DNA of 64,000 nucleotides from Symbiodinium natans (Eukaryota; Sar; Dinophyceae; Suessiales; Symbiodiniaceae), in NCBI GenBank assembly GCA_905221605.1, contig CAJNDS010002760.1:37501-101500 (forward strand), written 5' to 3'. Made by a program: the position numbers and the translations under genes. The notes beneath the pieces are model-generated. The model saw only the letters and a program-made list of their open reading frames with translations, was not told the DNA's origin and did no database searches. Shown piece by piece: positions 10,591 through 22,205 of this stretch. Every line of letters begins with the position of its first letter. The stretch's first letter is position 1.

Positions 10591-11149
10591 GTAGGCCGCC
10601 AGCCTTACCGTTAGGGAATGGGGGGGTTTAGGGTTTAGGGTTTAGGGTTTAGGGTTTGGGGTTTGGGGTTAGGGTTTAGGGTTTAGGGTTTAGGGTTTTA
10701 GGCCGCCAGCGAGAGGGCTCTCGGGCTGCGAGTGTTAGAGGGTTTTAGGATTGTAGGGTTTGGTTTTAGGGTTTAAGGTTTTTTTTTTTGTTGGGGGGGG
10801 GCTTTAGGGTTGTGGGGTTTTAGGGTTTTAGTGTTTTAGGGTTATAGGAGTTTAGGGTTATTGGGATTTTGGGGTTGTAGGGTGTTTGGGTTGTAGGGTT
10901 ATAGGTTTTTTTGGTTTTAGGGTTGCAGGGTTTTCGGGTTAAAGGGTGCTAGGGTTGAGGGTATAGGGTTAGGCCTCATGGCTCATTGAAGAGTTGAGTC
11001 GAATCCCAAACCCTAAACGCTAAACCCTAAACCCTAACCCTAACCCTAAGCCCTAAGCCCTAAGCCCTAGACCCTAAACCCTAGACCCTAAACCCTAAAC
11101 CTAAACCCTAAACCCTAAACCCTAAACCCTCTCCCCTGATCCCTAAGTT

Positions 11150-12410
11150 GTGGGGCTCAACCTCTTTTGGGCCTTGCAGGGTGTGGTTGGGCTTCGGGGT
11201 GGGCCTCGGATGAATTTGACAGATCACTGTCCGGTCAAATCCTTTGTGTCTGTGCGTGTTTAGCTTTGGGCCCTAAACCCTAAACCCTAAACCCTAAACC
11301 CTAAACCCTAACCCTAAACCCTAAACCCTAAACCCTAAACCCTAAAGGTTTAGGTTTTAGGCTTGTGTCTCGGTCGAAGGCCTTCTGGCTACAAACCCGA
11401 AACAATAGGTGCATTTCTCAACGCGCGCGCCCGCTCGTTACCCGCAAACACAAACTTGGAGCCGCTGGCCATCATAGGGCAGTTCTTTAAATTATGGTCC
11501 CTTGTGAGGCTCCTTACCATACGGGTGCCGTACTATACAGGGACCCAAAAAGGGACAGGGTTTAGGGTAACTACCTATATTCAAGCATGACCAAGTTTGG
11601 GCCAGTTCGGGTTTCGTTGACGTGGGCAGGTGTCGGTGGAGATACAACAGGCCAGCCGGGGTTTGGGGGTTTCGGGTTTAGGGGTTATAGGGTTATAGGT
11701 TTTAGGTGTCAAGGGTTCAAGGGTTTAAGAGTTCAAGGGTTTTAGGGATTCAAAGGGTTTATAGGGGTTTAAGGGTTTTAGGGCTTATGGGTTGAAACAT
11801 AGAGGCGACCTTCTTCACGCGGCTCATGACGTGGTTCCTGCCCTGTTCGGGTTGCTGGCGAGGGCTTGAGTGTTTAGGTCTTTGCGCTTTAAAGGTTTAG
11901 GGTCTAGAGGTCAAAGGTTGAGAGGTTCTGTAGACTTGAACCCGAAAAGCCTAAACTCTGCAACCCTCTGCCTTAAAACCCTGCGCCCTAAACCCTCAAC
12001 CCTACAACCCTGAGCCTTAAAGCCCTAAAACCACACCCTCCCCTCCACCCAAACCCGAAACCCTCAACCCCAGAGCCTTAAAAGCCTACAAAGCTCATCT
12101 TAAGGGAGTACGACTCGTACCCCGAAGGTTGCACCGTTGTACTAAGAGGTTCCCCTTACTCCTAATATGGCCCTGTTAATTCTAATGACTACCTTCAGGA
12201 TCGTTCGACAGGGTGCCATGACCCAAGGGTACAGCAGGGTCCAAGGTACAACCCCCAAAGAGCAGAACTGTTGACGCTACAAAACTTGAAGCTAGGGTCT
12301 ACTGTTTATAGGCTTTAGGTTTTAGGTTGTAGGGTTTAGGGTTTAGGGTGCCCTACTCGTAAACCCTATTCGTAAACCCTAAGCCCTCAATCCTAGCGAG
12401 TGAGCATGAT
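11150..12410. other. array-rich stretch with MITE debris
   Basis: C-type array 11272-11346, a family G copy at about 11478-11568 (CAGTTCTTTAAATTATGG), decayed G-type 11655-11785, a decayed C-type block 11940-12070, and an unassigned palindrome-like block near 12110-12260. The 75-codon frame at 11363-11590 overlaps the MITE and is not credible. Confidence 0.6.
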
Positions 12411-12414
12411 CCCT

Positions 12415-12632
12415 AAACCCTAAACCCCTAAGCCCAAAGTCACCCTAAACCCTACCCTAAACCCCTAAACCCTAAGCCCTAAGCCCCTAAGCCCCTAAAC
12501 CCTAAGCCCTAAGCCCTAAACCCTAAACCCTAAACCCCTAAACCCTAAACCCCTAAACCCCTAAACCCTAAACCCTAAACCCTAAACCCCGAAACCCGAA
12601 ACCCTAAACCCTAAACCCTAAGCCCTAAACCC
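12415..12632. repeat. long C-type array
   Basis: About 215 bp of CCCTAAA with CCCCTAAA and CCCTAAG variants, directly before the exon at 12634. Confidence 0.95.
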
Positions 12633-12633
12633 G

Positions 12634-12717
12634 ATGGGCCAGGCACGGAAGGCGGCTCCCGAAGTTCGCGGCAGCGAAAAGTCTCCGCCTCCAAGGTTCC
12701 AGCATCTTGCTGAATAT
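12634..12717 (+). CDS. candidate exon, unknown protein
   Basis: Bounded by a C-type array and a donor AATAT|GTCGGG that runs into a G-type array. Open for 28 codons: MGQARKAAPEVRGSEKSPPP then RFQHLAEY. The Met may be internal. Confidence 0.5.
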
Positions 12718-13370
12718 GTCGGGTTTAGGGTTTAGGGTTTAGGGTTTAGGGTTTAGGGTTTAGGGTTTAGGGGGGGGGGGGGGGGGATTGGGGTTGAAAG
12801 TTTAGGCTTTGTAGGCTTTTTGGGGTTTAGGGTTTAGGGTGTGGGGTTTAGGAGGTTTCGAGGGTTTTGGGTTTAGAGTTTAGAGTTTAGGGTTTATAGG
12901 GTTTATGGGGTTGAAAGTTTAGGGTTTAGAGGCTTTATAGTGTTTAGGGGTTCAAGTTTAGGTTGTAGGACTACAGGGTATAGGGGTTATAGGGTTTATA
13001 GGGATTGTAGGGATTGTAGGGTTTATAAGGTTTATAAGTTTATTTGCTTTAAGTGTAGGGTTTGGGTTTAGGGTCTAGGGTGTAGGGTTTAGGGTTGGCA
13101 GGAAGCTGGATATGGGTTTAGCCTTATCTGGGGGTTTATCGCATTTTCGGATTTTCATTAGGACCCTAAACCCTAAATGGGGATTGATTAGGGGTTTACG
13201 GCCTATAGTGTATACTTTGGGGTTTACCCTAAACCGTAAACCCTAAACCCTAAACCCCCCTCCTCCTAAACCCTAAACGTCCTAAAGCCGAAGCCTGATT
13301 CGCTTTATCTGGTAGCTCTCGACCTTAATTTCCATGTGGGTGGGCCTTACATATGGGGGGTCGGGATGTT

Positions 13371-13462
13371 GCCCCTTCTACTAGCTGTCCTGAATAGGGA
13401 TTCTAGTACCCCCTATTATGATCCCTATTAAGGACTGTTAGGATAAGGGGGAGCATCCCAAG
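13371..13462. mobile_element. MITE-like element, family A copy 3
   Basis: A complete palindrome from TCGGGATGTTGCCCC to AGGGGGAGCATCCCAA, with a short AT-containing loop. Confidence 0.8.
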
Positions 13463-13484
13463 GGGTTCCGAAAGTTAGGGGCAC

Positions 13485-13575
13485 CCTTTGGGGGGGTCCC
13501 CTTAAGGGGACTCTACTCTATTTGGGGTATAAAAAGGGGTACCCCTATCTTGGGAAACCCCCGTATGTAGAAAAA
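13485..13575. mobile_element. MITE-like element, family M copy 1
   Basis: Ends in TATCTTGGGAAACCCCCGTA and contains GGTATAAAAAGGGGTACCCC. Similar blocks at 19890, 20810, 46362, 50826 and 61380. Confidence 0.5.
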
Positions 13576-13734
13576 AACATACGCCCTTAGAATGAGGACC
13601 CAGAAAGGGACCCCCCAATGTAGAGAACTGTTCCCAAGAGCAAGTTTGCACACTTATCGCGGGTTGAGAGCTCATGGTCCAAAGGCAAGTCGTTTTCGGA
13701 AGGCTTGCTGCGTGCGTCTGTGAAAAACCTGTTG

Positions 13735-13879
13735 CTAGGACCCAGAGTAGGCCAGGGTGTAGGGTTTAGGGTTCAGGGTCTAGGGTTTAGGGTTTAGGTT
13801 TTTTTTTCCAGTTCCCTTGCAAGCTCATTTTACCCAAAAAGGGCACCCATTTGTATTCCTAGGTTTCTCTTGGGTTTAG
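13735..13879. mobile_element. family C copy 2 with nested G-type array
   Basis: CTAGGACCCAGAGTAGGCC and a late CCAAAAAGGGCACCC core are intact, but 45 bp of TTTAGGG-type sequence interrupts the left arm at about 13756-13800, where copy 3 has a T-rich stretch. Confidence 0.75.
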
Positions 13880-14162
13880 GTTGTTTTTCTCTTTCAGAGG
13901 CTCCCGGAATTCCCAAGTCGGGTGCAGGGGGTCTCAGTTTCCAATCCCGTAAAAACCTTGGGCATGACCTGCATCTTGCTACCATCTTCTACAGCCCCAC
14001 AACCCTGCCACACCCCTAAACCCTGAACCCTAAACTTGCCCTAAACCCCAAACCCCATAACCCTAAACCCTAAACCCTAAACCCTAAATCCTAAACCCTA
14101 AACCCTAAACCCTAAACCCTAAACCCTAAACCCCAAACAAACAAAAACACCAAACAAACCGC

Positions 14163-14240
14163 GCTCCTGAGGAGACGCCTCCGGCCGAGCGCTCGCGCAC
14201 CAGTCGCCGTCGGATAGAGGAGGCGAGAGCCCTCTCTTGA
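14163..14240 (+). CDS. candidate terminal exon, Arg/Glu-rich
   Basis: Between C-type and G-type arrays. The frame APEETPPAERSRTSRRRIEE then ARALS stops at TGA before the G-type array. No clear acceptor. Confidence 0.35.
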   Translation, partial: APEETPPAERSRTSRRRIEEARALS

Positions 14241-15234
14241 ACGTGATCTTGGTTTAGGGTTTAGGGTATAGGGTTTAGGGTTTAGGGTTTAGGGTTTAGG
14301 GTTTAGGGTTTAGGGTTCGAAGCCCATGAGCCCCTACTGCGACTGGGTATGGGCGTCTAGGGCTTTTTGTAGCGTGCAATAGTCCATAGCATCCAAGATA
14401 TGACCAACTTTGCAGCAGGTTGAGCCCTTGAACCCGAAGACTTCTTCTAGAAGCCTCCTGCTCCAACTCGATCGTTGCAACCGGAAGCCCGCGACCCACG
14501 ACTTTTCGCGGTCGTCGAATGAGAGCTAACCCAAGTCAGGGCAGCCCCAGAATTCCGTACGAAACTAGGTCTGTAGGTCCCCCCCCCCCTCTTTATGCCT
14601 CCATTTCTTAGAACCCCCCGCCCCCCCACCTCCCCAGGAAACGCTTGAACCATACACCCTATTCAAAATAGAGCCACAGCCATGTATGCAACCAAGCAGT
14701 CGCTATAGAAGCAATGAACACCTAACCTCAAAGGAAGTCTCTCTCACCGCCTGGGTCACGTCTTCGGGCTTATAGGGTTTAGGGTTAAGGGTTGGGCCGG
14801 GTTGGGGGGGCACCGGACTTGCAGTTTCAGGGTTTAGGGTTTGGGGTTTAGGGTTTAGGGTTTAGGGTTTAGGGTTTGGGGGACTTTCTACTATCGGCGA
14901 CACTATAGGTACATAGCAGGTACCCAACAGGAACGACAATTGCGGATGGTATGGCCCTCGTTTCGGGTGCCTGTCCGCTAGAGGGCACGGCGCTCCGGTT
15001 CGGAGCACCTAAACCCAAAGAACAAAAACACAAACCCTAACCCCTCCCCCAACCCTGAACCCTAGAACCCTAAAAACCTAAAGCCCTAAAGCCCTAAACC
15101 CTAAACCCTTAACCTTTAACCCTAAAACCTAAACCCTAAACCCTAAACCCTAAACCCTAAACCCTAAACCCTAAACCCTAAACCCCGCCCCTGGCCCCAC
15201 GTATGTGTGCCGTGGCTAGGCCTCCTCTCCACAG

Positions 15235-15282
15235 TCGGCGCACCTTCCGCCTGAGGTGGCTGAGGAGCTCCAGGTCTCCGCG
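15235..15282 (+). CDS. exon, unknown protein
   Basis: Pyrimidine-rich acceptor CTCCTCTCCACAG and donor CCGCG|GTTTAGG enclose exactly 16 codons, SAHLPPEVAEELQVSA. The donor is the first base pair step of the following G-type array. Confidence 0.6.
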
Positions 15283-15738
15283 GTTTAGGGTTTAGGGTTT
15301 AGGGTTTAGGGTTTAGGGTTTAGGGTTACAGGTCTTCGCAGAAAGAGTTTAGGGTTTCCGGTGTTTAGGGTTTAGGGAGGTTAAGGATTTTTGGGTTTAG
15401 GGAAGTTAGTGAGCTTCGCGTTTATAGGGTTTAGGGAGTTTCGGGTGTTTGGGGTTTACAGGGCTTTCAGGGTTTACAGGGTTTACAGGGCTTACAGGGC
15501 TTACAGGGCCTACAGGGCCTACAGGGTTTAGCGTTACAGGGTTTAGCGCCTACGGCGTTTAGGGTTTGCAGGGTCTAGTGAGCTTAGGGTTCACAGGGTT
15601 TTTGGGTTTGGGGTTTAGGGAGTTTAGGGGTTTAGGGTTTAGTTTTGGAGTTCAGTGGAGACTCTTTGGATCTTGCTAAGCTAGAGGAGCTGGGAAGTCG
15701 CATCCTGTGGTTTGCCAACCCTGTAGCCGGCGCTCAAG

Positions 15739-16027
15739 ATGAGTGTCGCTGCCAGCCTAGATGCTGAGGTTTTCACCCCCAAACGGCCTACGGGCTGCGC
15801 ATGCTTCGCGCTTTCGGACGAAGTCGCATCCTGGAGCCGTGGAGTACAATCCCAGATTTGTCGTCAATGTTGACGGCAGTCATGTCATCTGTCAGCCGGC
15901 ACATCACGCGCTAGCACTTCTGTTCTACGTCGAACGATGCAAGCCGAACCCTACACGCCACCCGATGGGCCCGATTGGCGGCGCGGGTTACCGCCGCCTA
16001 CATAGAAGGTTTTTGTCAGCGGCATAG
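15739..16027 (+). CDS. possible coding island, two overlapping frames
   Basis: About 360 bp free of arrays. One frame starts MSVAASLDAEVFTPKRPTGC and stops at 15871-15873. A second (15761-16027) continues 88 codons through YNPRFVVNVDGSHVICQPAH. A frameshift or an unseen intron could join them. Which frame is real is unknown. Confidence 0.4.
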
Positions 16028-16293
16028 TCCATGTCGTGTGTGGGCGGATTGCCGATTATGTGGCTTATGGGTTTCTTGTGGTGTAAAGAGGCCAAATCTG
16101 CAAAAGAAAACAAAGCGGAAGGTTAAAAGGGTTTAGGGTTTAGGGTTTAGGGTTTAGGGTTTATGGGGTTTGCAGAGTTTGTAAGGTTTTGGGGGCACCC
16201 GAGGCTTAGGGATGCATGCAGCCTGTTGCTTCTGATGGTTTGGGGTCTAGGCTTTAGGGTCCAGGGTCTCTTTATGTTAAACCTATACTCGAA

Positions 16294-16424
16294 GACGTAT
16301 CAACATACCCCTTGGGCATACCCCTTAAAAGAAGTTAAGGGGTGTGGCAAAATCCTTCCTTATATTATATTCATATTCTCCATTTATAGATTAAGGGGTA
16401 TGGGTTGGGGGCATGTTGAGTTTT
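16294..16424. mobile_element. MITE-like element, family J copy 1
   Basis: Starts near CAACATACCCCTTGGGCATA and ends near AAGGGGTATGGG...GCATGTTGAG. A second copy lies at 42282-42402. Confidence 0.7.
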
Positions 16425-16741
16425 GCTTAGATATACCCGAAACTCTGATTTTTGTGGTTTAGGAAGTATAGGCTTTGGGGTTTAGGATTTCTCCAAACCC
16501 TATACCCAAAACTCTGATTCCTATGGTTTAGGGCATAGAGGCTTTAGGGTTTCGGGTTCTCTTAACCCTATACTGCCCTCTACCCCTAAAGTCTATAATT
16601 GCGTCGTAAACTAGTGTTCGGGGCCGGGGCCTCTCACCTCTCTGCCTTCAGCCAGGAGTTATCGGGTCTAGGGTTTAGGGTTTAGGGTTTAGGGTTTAGG
16701 GTTTGGGGTTTAGGGTTTAGGGAGGCCGGGTGTATGGGGAG

Positions 16742-16852
16742 TAGGAACCTAGGGTGCCTTAGGCAAGCTTAGGAGCTTTAGGGGGTAGTGGGGAGCATGA
16801 GGGAACCTTGGGTTACATACCCACCTTGAAACCCCCCTCCCATAAGAACCCT
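16742..16852. mobile_element. MITE-like element, family I copy 1
   Basis: Contains GGGAACCTTGGGTTACATAC then CCACCTTGAAACC. Copies at 33205 (same strand) and 25378 (reverse). Confidence 0.65.
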
Positions 16853-16865
16853 ATAATTGAGCCAG

Positions 16866-16922
16866 GCAGAGCTGGACGAATGCTTGGACACCATCAAGCA
16901 GAGAGCCTGGAGGGCGGAGTGG
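16866..16922 (+). CDS. exon, helical segment of unknown protein
   Basis: Acceptor GAGCCAG and donor GAGTGG|GTTTCGG bound exactly 19 codons, AELDECLDTIKQRAWRAEW, an amphipathic helix pattern. The last 15 nt before the donor region are repeated exactly after the next array. Confidence 0.55.
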
Positions 16923-17447
16923 GTTTCGGGGCATTGCTAAACCCTAAACCCTAAACCCTAAACCCTAAACCCTAAACCCTAAACCCTAAACCCCTAAACC
17001 CTAAACCCTAATCCCTAAACGAGCCTGGAGGGCGGCTTAGGGTGTTGGGGGTTAGGACTCAGGCGTCTGAAGATGGAAAGGTGGAGTTGTCAAGCTTGCA
17101 TTCGCAGCTAGCACCTGGGCTCGTGTGCTAGGGTTAGGGTTTAGGGTTTGGGGTTTAGGGTTTAGGGTTTAGGGTTTAGGTATTTGGCGCTATGGTTCCG
17201 AGATCTAGGATTCACGGGGCTGTTGTGTGTTTCGGCTTTTCGGCTGTGATTTTTTCGAAGTTTTGTTTTGAAAGGCTTAAGGGTTTAAGGGCTTAGGGCT
17301 GGGAAGGTGAGGAGGTCTAGTGGGTTTAAAGGTCCATTGGGTTTGTTTTGGGCATGTTATGGGTGGCTGAGGGCGTAGATCTTATAACTCTAGTGAAATG
17401 TTGGGTTTAAGGGTAAGATATCGGGTCTTGAGGTTTAGGGCGGTCGC

Positions 17448-17582
17448 ATGGGCTTCTGCGCCCGAGCTTGCAACTGCAGCCTGCCGATAGGCTCAAGCTG
17501 CCCTCTTGCCACGGACGCGCGCCATGAACGTGAGGAACGTGAACATGATGCCCTCGGTTGCGATTGGAACCCTAAACCCTGA
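17448..17582 (+). CDS. possible Cys-rich short ORF
   Basis: A 44-codon frame from ATG, MGFCARACNCSLPIGSSCPL..., ending in a TGA formed by telomere-like sequence. Its last part (CCCTCGGTTGCGATTGG) matches the exon ends of the tandem array just downstream. Confidence 0.3.
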   Translation: MGFCARACNCSLPIGSSCPLATDARHEREEREHDALGCDWNPKP

Positions 17583-19350
17583 ACACTAAACTTCCCTAAG
17601 CCTCATGCCCTAAACGGAGGGGGGGGGGGGTTGTTTTGAAGCACGGCCCATTTGGGAGGGAGCGGGGTCGCTGTGACGAAGCCGAACCCGTGACATCTCA
17701 ATGGAAACCAAGGCAGAAAACCCAGTTCCACTTCACGCCACAGCAGCAGCAACAGCAGCAGCACCCTCGGTTGCGATTTGCAGTCCTCATGCCCAAATCA
17801 GGCGTTGTTTGGAGGCATGGTTGGGGGGAAGGGGGCGGGGGGGGGGGGGCGTGATGATCAAAGGATGGCGTCAGAAGGACGACAGCAGCCCTCATGCCAA
17901 TGGAAACCAAGGCAGAATGCCCAGGTCAACTTCGTGGCACAGCAGTTGCAACAGCAGCACCCTCGGTTGCGATTGGTAACCCGAATACCCGAATGAGGGG
18001 TTGTGTTGAAGCATGGGTGGGGGGGTTCGAGGTGTGTTTCCAAGGGCAGTGATGATCAAAGACTGGCACAAGAAAGTAAACAAGTGACAGCAGCACTCAA
18101 AATAACCCACACACCCAAACATGGGGTTGTTTTCAAAAGTAGTGGGGGGGGGGGGGGTCAGTCTCAAAGCAGCAGCCCTCAAGCAGCAGCTCTCAAATCC
18201 CTTCTGCCCATTTTTGCAACTGCCAGGTGTTGCTGGAGTCGTGACCCGCAATACTACGCAAGCCCGAGCCCGTGACATCTCAATGGAAACCAAGGCAGAA
18301 TGCCCAGGTCAACTTCGCGGCACAGCAACAGCAGCACCCTCGGTTGTGATTGGTAACCCTAATCCCCAAATGAGGGTTTTTTTGAAGCAGGGGCCGGGGT
18401 GGGGGGGGGGGTTCGGGGTCTGTTTGCAAGGGCAGTGGGTGGCACCAAAAGGTAAACAAGTGACAGCAGCCCTCAAGTAACTCACATACCCAAATTTTAT
18501 TGGGGTTGTTTTCAAAGGTGCGGGGGGGGGGGGGGTCAGTTTCAAAGCAGCAGCCCTCACGCAGCAGCCCTCAAATCCCTTCAACCCTTTTTTTGCAACT
18601 GCCACGTGTTGCTGGAGTCGTGACCCGCAATACTACGCAAGCCCGAGCCCGTGACATCTCAATGGAAACCAAGGCAGAATGCCCAGGTCAACTTCGTGGC
18701 ACAGCAGTTGCAACAGCAGCACCCACGGTTGCGATTGGTAATTACCCCGAATACCCGAATGAGGGGTTGTGTTGAGGGGTTGTGTTGAAGCATGGGTGGG
18801 GGGGTTCGAGGTGTGTTTCCAAGGGCAGTGATGATCAAAGACTGGCACAAGAAAGTAAACAAGTGACAGCAGCACTCAAAATAACCCACACACCCAAACA
18901 TGGGGTTGTTTTCAAAAGTAGTGGGGGGGGGTCAGTCTCAAAGCAGCAGCCCTCAAGCAGCAGCTCTCAAATCCCTTCTGCCCATTTTTGCAACTGCCAG
19001 GTGTTGCTGCAGTCGTGGCCCGCAATACTACGCAAGCCCGAGCCCGTGACATCTCAATGGAAACCAAGGCAAAATGCCCAGGTCAACTCCGTGACACAGC
19101 AGTTGCAACAGCTGCACCTTCGGTTGTGATTGGCAACCCTAATCCCCAAATGAGGGGTTGTGTTGAGGCATGGGTGAGGGGGTTCGGGGTTTGTTTCCAA
19201 GGGCAGTGATGATCAAAGGCTGGAACCAGAAGGTAAACAAGTGACAGCAGCCCTCAAATTTCTTCAGTTTTTGTTGCAATTGCCAGGCGTTGCTGGTTTC
19301 GTGAGGCCAAAATACCACGCAAGCCCGAACCCATGACATGGCGATTGAAG
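17551..19350 (+). repeat. tandem exon-intron duplication, Gln-rich
   Basis: Anchor ATGGAAACCAAGGCAG recurs at 17701, 17900, 18283, 18662, 19057 and (diverged) 19344, so spacings are 199, 383, 379, 395 and 287 bp. Each complete unit is a 126-132 nt exon (18227-18352, 18606-18737, 19001-19132) plus an intron of about 260 bp starting GTAACCC or GCAACCC. The 126 and 132 nt exons keep phase. One frame reads GQLRGTAVATAAP and another QWKPRQNAQVNF. The 18606 copy has lost its acceptor (CAC for CAG) and the 19001 copy has a GC donor. Confidence 0.85.
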
Positions 19351-19536
19351 CCAAGGCAGAATGACCAGGTCAACCTCATGCGGATGCAGCAGCAGCAACA
19401 GCAGCGGCTGCTGCAGCAGCAGCAGCAGCAGCAGAGTGGGGGCTTCAGCCTTGCTCAGCTGATGTCGATGATGTCGCGGAAGGCCCCCAAGCATGCTAGG
19501 TCTTGGGCTTCTAAGCCCATGTCGAAGAGTTCCTAG
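19287..19536 (+). CDS. terminal exon, poly-Gln protein C-terminus
   Basis: The last and longest unit of the tandem series. Acceptor TTGCCAG, then 83 codons to TAG: KPEPMTWRLKPRQNDQVNLM, two Gln runs, SGGFSLAQLMSMMSRKAPKH and a basic Ser-rich tail. Compared with upstream copies it has one extra base, which keeps this frame open where the others meet TGA. The upstream copies may therefore be decaying duplicates. Confidence 0.6.
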
Positions 19537-19743
19537 GCTCGTTGTAGAAGCACTTACCCGAATGCCTCAAGCTAGAAGGTAGGAATCCGGAACCTGCTTG
19601 GGGTGATGAGGTTGAGGTGTACGTGAATTCAGTACTATCTACCCTGGAAGCCTGAACCCTAAGTGGGCCATTACAAGAACATGGTGCAGGAGCTTCAGCT
19701 TAATTTAGTTGAAAATATATCATCCCGTTATACATTTTATCTT

Positions 19744-19841
19744 TCGGGATGTTCCCTCTTATACTAGCCTTCCTGAACAGGGATTCTGTTCCCCTATTCT
19801 AATCCTTCTTAAGGAGCTGTTCGCATAAGGGGGAACATCGC
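19744..19841. mobile_element. MITE-like element, family A copy 4
   Basis: Complete palindrome, TTCGGGATGTTCCCTC to AGGGGGAACATCG, diverged in the stem. Confidence 0.75.
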
Positions 19842-20259
19842 CGTACTTTTCATTCATAACACACACCACTCCGAGATTCGGGTGTACCTTCTTGGGGTCC
19901 GTATTATTAAGGGAATCCTACTATTTTGGGGGGGGTCTAGATTCGGGGTCCCCTATTTTCCCTAAACCCAAAACCCAAAACCCTAAACCCTAAACCCTAA
20001 AACCTACCTTTCTCATGCACAATACCACTCCGGCATGGCCCCAAATGCATCCTCGGCCCACCCCCTCAGGCTCGTCTCGACATGGGGGGAGGGGGGTTCT
20101 TACTAGGTGTACCGGTTTTTGAGGGTTCTTTGAGAAGGATAATCTAGTAACTAGTATTTGGGGGTTCCTGTAGGAGGATTCTATAGTATTCCTTTAAGGC
20201 CCTTGGGAAATTCCATATTTTTCCCTTATTGGGTTTAAGAGGACCATATTTAGGAAAAT

Positions 20260-20505
20260 TTTTCAGAGGGTTGGAGGGGCCATCCTAGCTTAATAGGGGT
20301 CAGGGGTTCTTTGAGAAGGATGATATGGTATTTTGGGGTTCCTTTAGGAGGATTTTATAGTATTTTGGGTTCCTTTAGAGGGATGATATAGTATTTTGGG
20401 GTTCCTTTAGAAGGATTCTATAGTATTTTGGGGTTCTTCGAGAAGGATAATCTAGTATTATGGGGTTCCTTTAGAAGGATTGTATAGTATTTTGGGGTAT
20501 ATAAG
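20260..20505. repeat. minisatellite, about 32 bp unit
   Basis: Six or more imperfect copies of a unit containing GGGGTTCCTTTAGAAGGATT and TATAGTATTT. A partial, more decayed copy precedes at about 20110-20190. Confidence 0.85.
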
Positions 20506-20568
20506 GGGTACCCCCCCCCCCCCTTTTTCGGAAGCCCCCACATGACAGCCAATGGCCCCGCCCTAAAC

Positions 20569-20695
20569 CCTTGGTGGCCCCCAGTGGTACCCTTTTCCCT
20601 TTCTTTTCCTCTGTTCTCTTCTAGGTTCCCTTTTCAAGTAACCCACCCGCCAAAAAGCGTACTCTTGTTGTATCATGGTTGCGGGGCTACCAAGA
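20569..20695. mobile_element. MITE-like element, family D copy 2
   Basis: CTTGGTGGCCCCCAGTGGTA at the left and GGGGCTACCAAG at the right form the inverted ends. Confidence 0.7.
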
Positions 20696-21346
20696 ACCAG
20701 AAACCGCGTTTCCCGAACCCAAACCCCTAGACCCTAGGCTCTAGGTCCTGAGCATTGCCGGGCTAACAGCTCACGCCACGCTGCTCCCAGAAACCATAAG
20801 TGGGTTTACGCAAATCGCCACTTGCGTCCCTAAATAGTAGGATTTCCTGATAATTGGGACCCGAATAAGGTACCCCTAATTTCGGAAACCCCCATAAAAC
20901 CTGAAGGTCGAATTCGAAGAAAGACCCACAGTTTCTTGGCACGGAAGGGGGGGGGGGAAGGGTTAAGGTGCGGAGGGGATACATTCCACTAAACCTCATT
21001 TGAACAAGTGTTCCGGGATCTAACCCCAATCCCTTGAGAGAGCTGTTTGGGCTAGAGTTGAAGGCGGTTTGCCCTCTTTTTGTTGGAGCCGTGTCCACAA
21101 GCTCCGCACCTGAGCACTTTTTGTTTTTGACCGTGCAGTCGGTTCCTCAAGCTATTGCAAGACCCTTGACAAAACCGATTCAAGACACGTGCTTTGGAAA
21201 TCATAGCTATATCTAAAATATGCTAAAATGCAATGAAGACTTTGACAGTCACCTAGTTATCGTAGCGTATCGTACCATATGATGATGGCATATGATGGCT
21301 ACCCGGAAAGGTGTAGGATGTAGGATATTCTGATTTCATGGGCCCC

Positions 21347-21413
21347 TACTTGGAGGTTCCTGGGTACTGTATCACCCCAACTATACCTGTACTTTAAGCC
21401 CCCGAAGTCCTCT
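21347..21413. mobile_element. partial MITE, family H copy 1
   Basis: CTTGGAGGTTCCTGGGTACT then CCCGAAGTCCTCTGAG. It matches one arm of the complete copy at 45796-45919. Confidence 0.55.
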
Positions 21414-21714
21414 GAGCAGATTATAAGTCGACTTGTAATTGGCAAGCCGCCTGTCCCGGGGCCTAGGGTTTAGGGTTTAGGGTTTAGGGTTTAGGGTTTA
21501 GGGTTTAGGGTGCCTTTTCCATAGTGCATGCTTTGCTGTGTTTCGCGAGCCGAAGTGTTGAGCCCTGGGGCCTTCTGTTTTAAATTGGGGTTATAATCCT
21601 ACACCCTACACCCTACACCCTAAACCCTAAACCCTAAACCCTAAACCCTAAACCCTAAACCCTAAACCCTAAACTCATGAACCCTCCAAGTGCAGTAGGC
21701 TCTTTCTTGCGCAG

Positions 21715-21794
21715 GCGGATCTGCTGCAATACGCGATGCCCCAGTCGCTCCTCGGGCCGCAGACCGAGGCACGGCCACAAAGTTCGGGTGCAGG
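21715..21794 (+). CDS. exon, unknown protein
   Basis: Strong pyrimidine tract and acceptor CTTTCTTGCGCAG; donor GCAGG|GTAGGG at the start of a G-type array. Open for 80 nt: ADLLQYAMPQSLLGPQTEAR then PQSSGAG. Confidence 0.7.
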
Positions 21795-22205
21795 GTAGGG
21801 GGTTTAGGGTTTAGGGTTTAGGGTTTAGGGTTTAGGGTTTAGGGTTTAGGGTTTAGGGTTTAGGGTTTAGGGTTTAGGGTTTAGGGTTTAGGGCTAGGGT
21901 TCAGGGTTGAGTTCAGGGTCTAGGGTCAAGGTTTTAGGTCCTAAACCCCCTAGACCTGCCAGATGCCCTAACCCCGGTCCCCTAAACCTCCAAAGTCCAT
22001 GAAAATCCTCAAATCCCCTCCTACACCCAAGTCCCCTAATCCCCCCAACATCCCTGGACCCTCAACCCTCAACCCTAAATTCCTCACGGCCAGAAACTTG
22101 GACGCTCAATGGGAATGGAAAGACCAATCCTACCCCAGCCCCAGGGCAAAGGGGGGAGCCGGGGTGACCCCTCGTGGGTAAGCATTTTGTGCTTGCGTGC
22201 AACAG

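Noticed and set aside
12415-12770. CRISPR-like array of regular short repeats
   Set aside because: The units are contiguous heptamers without unique spacers.
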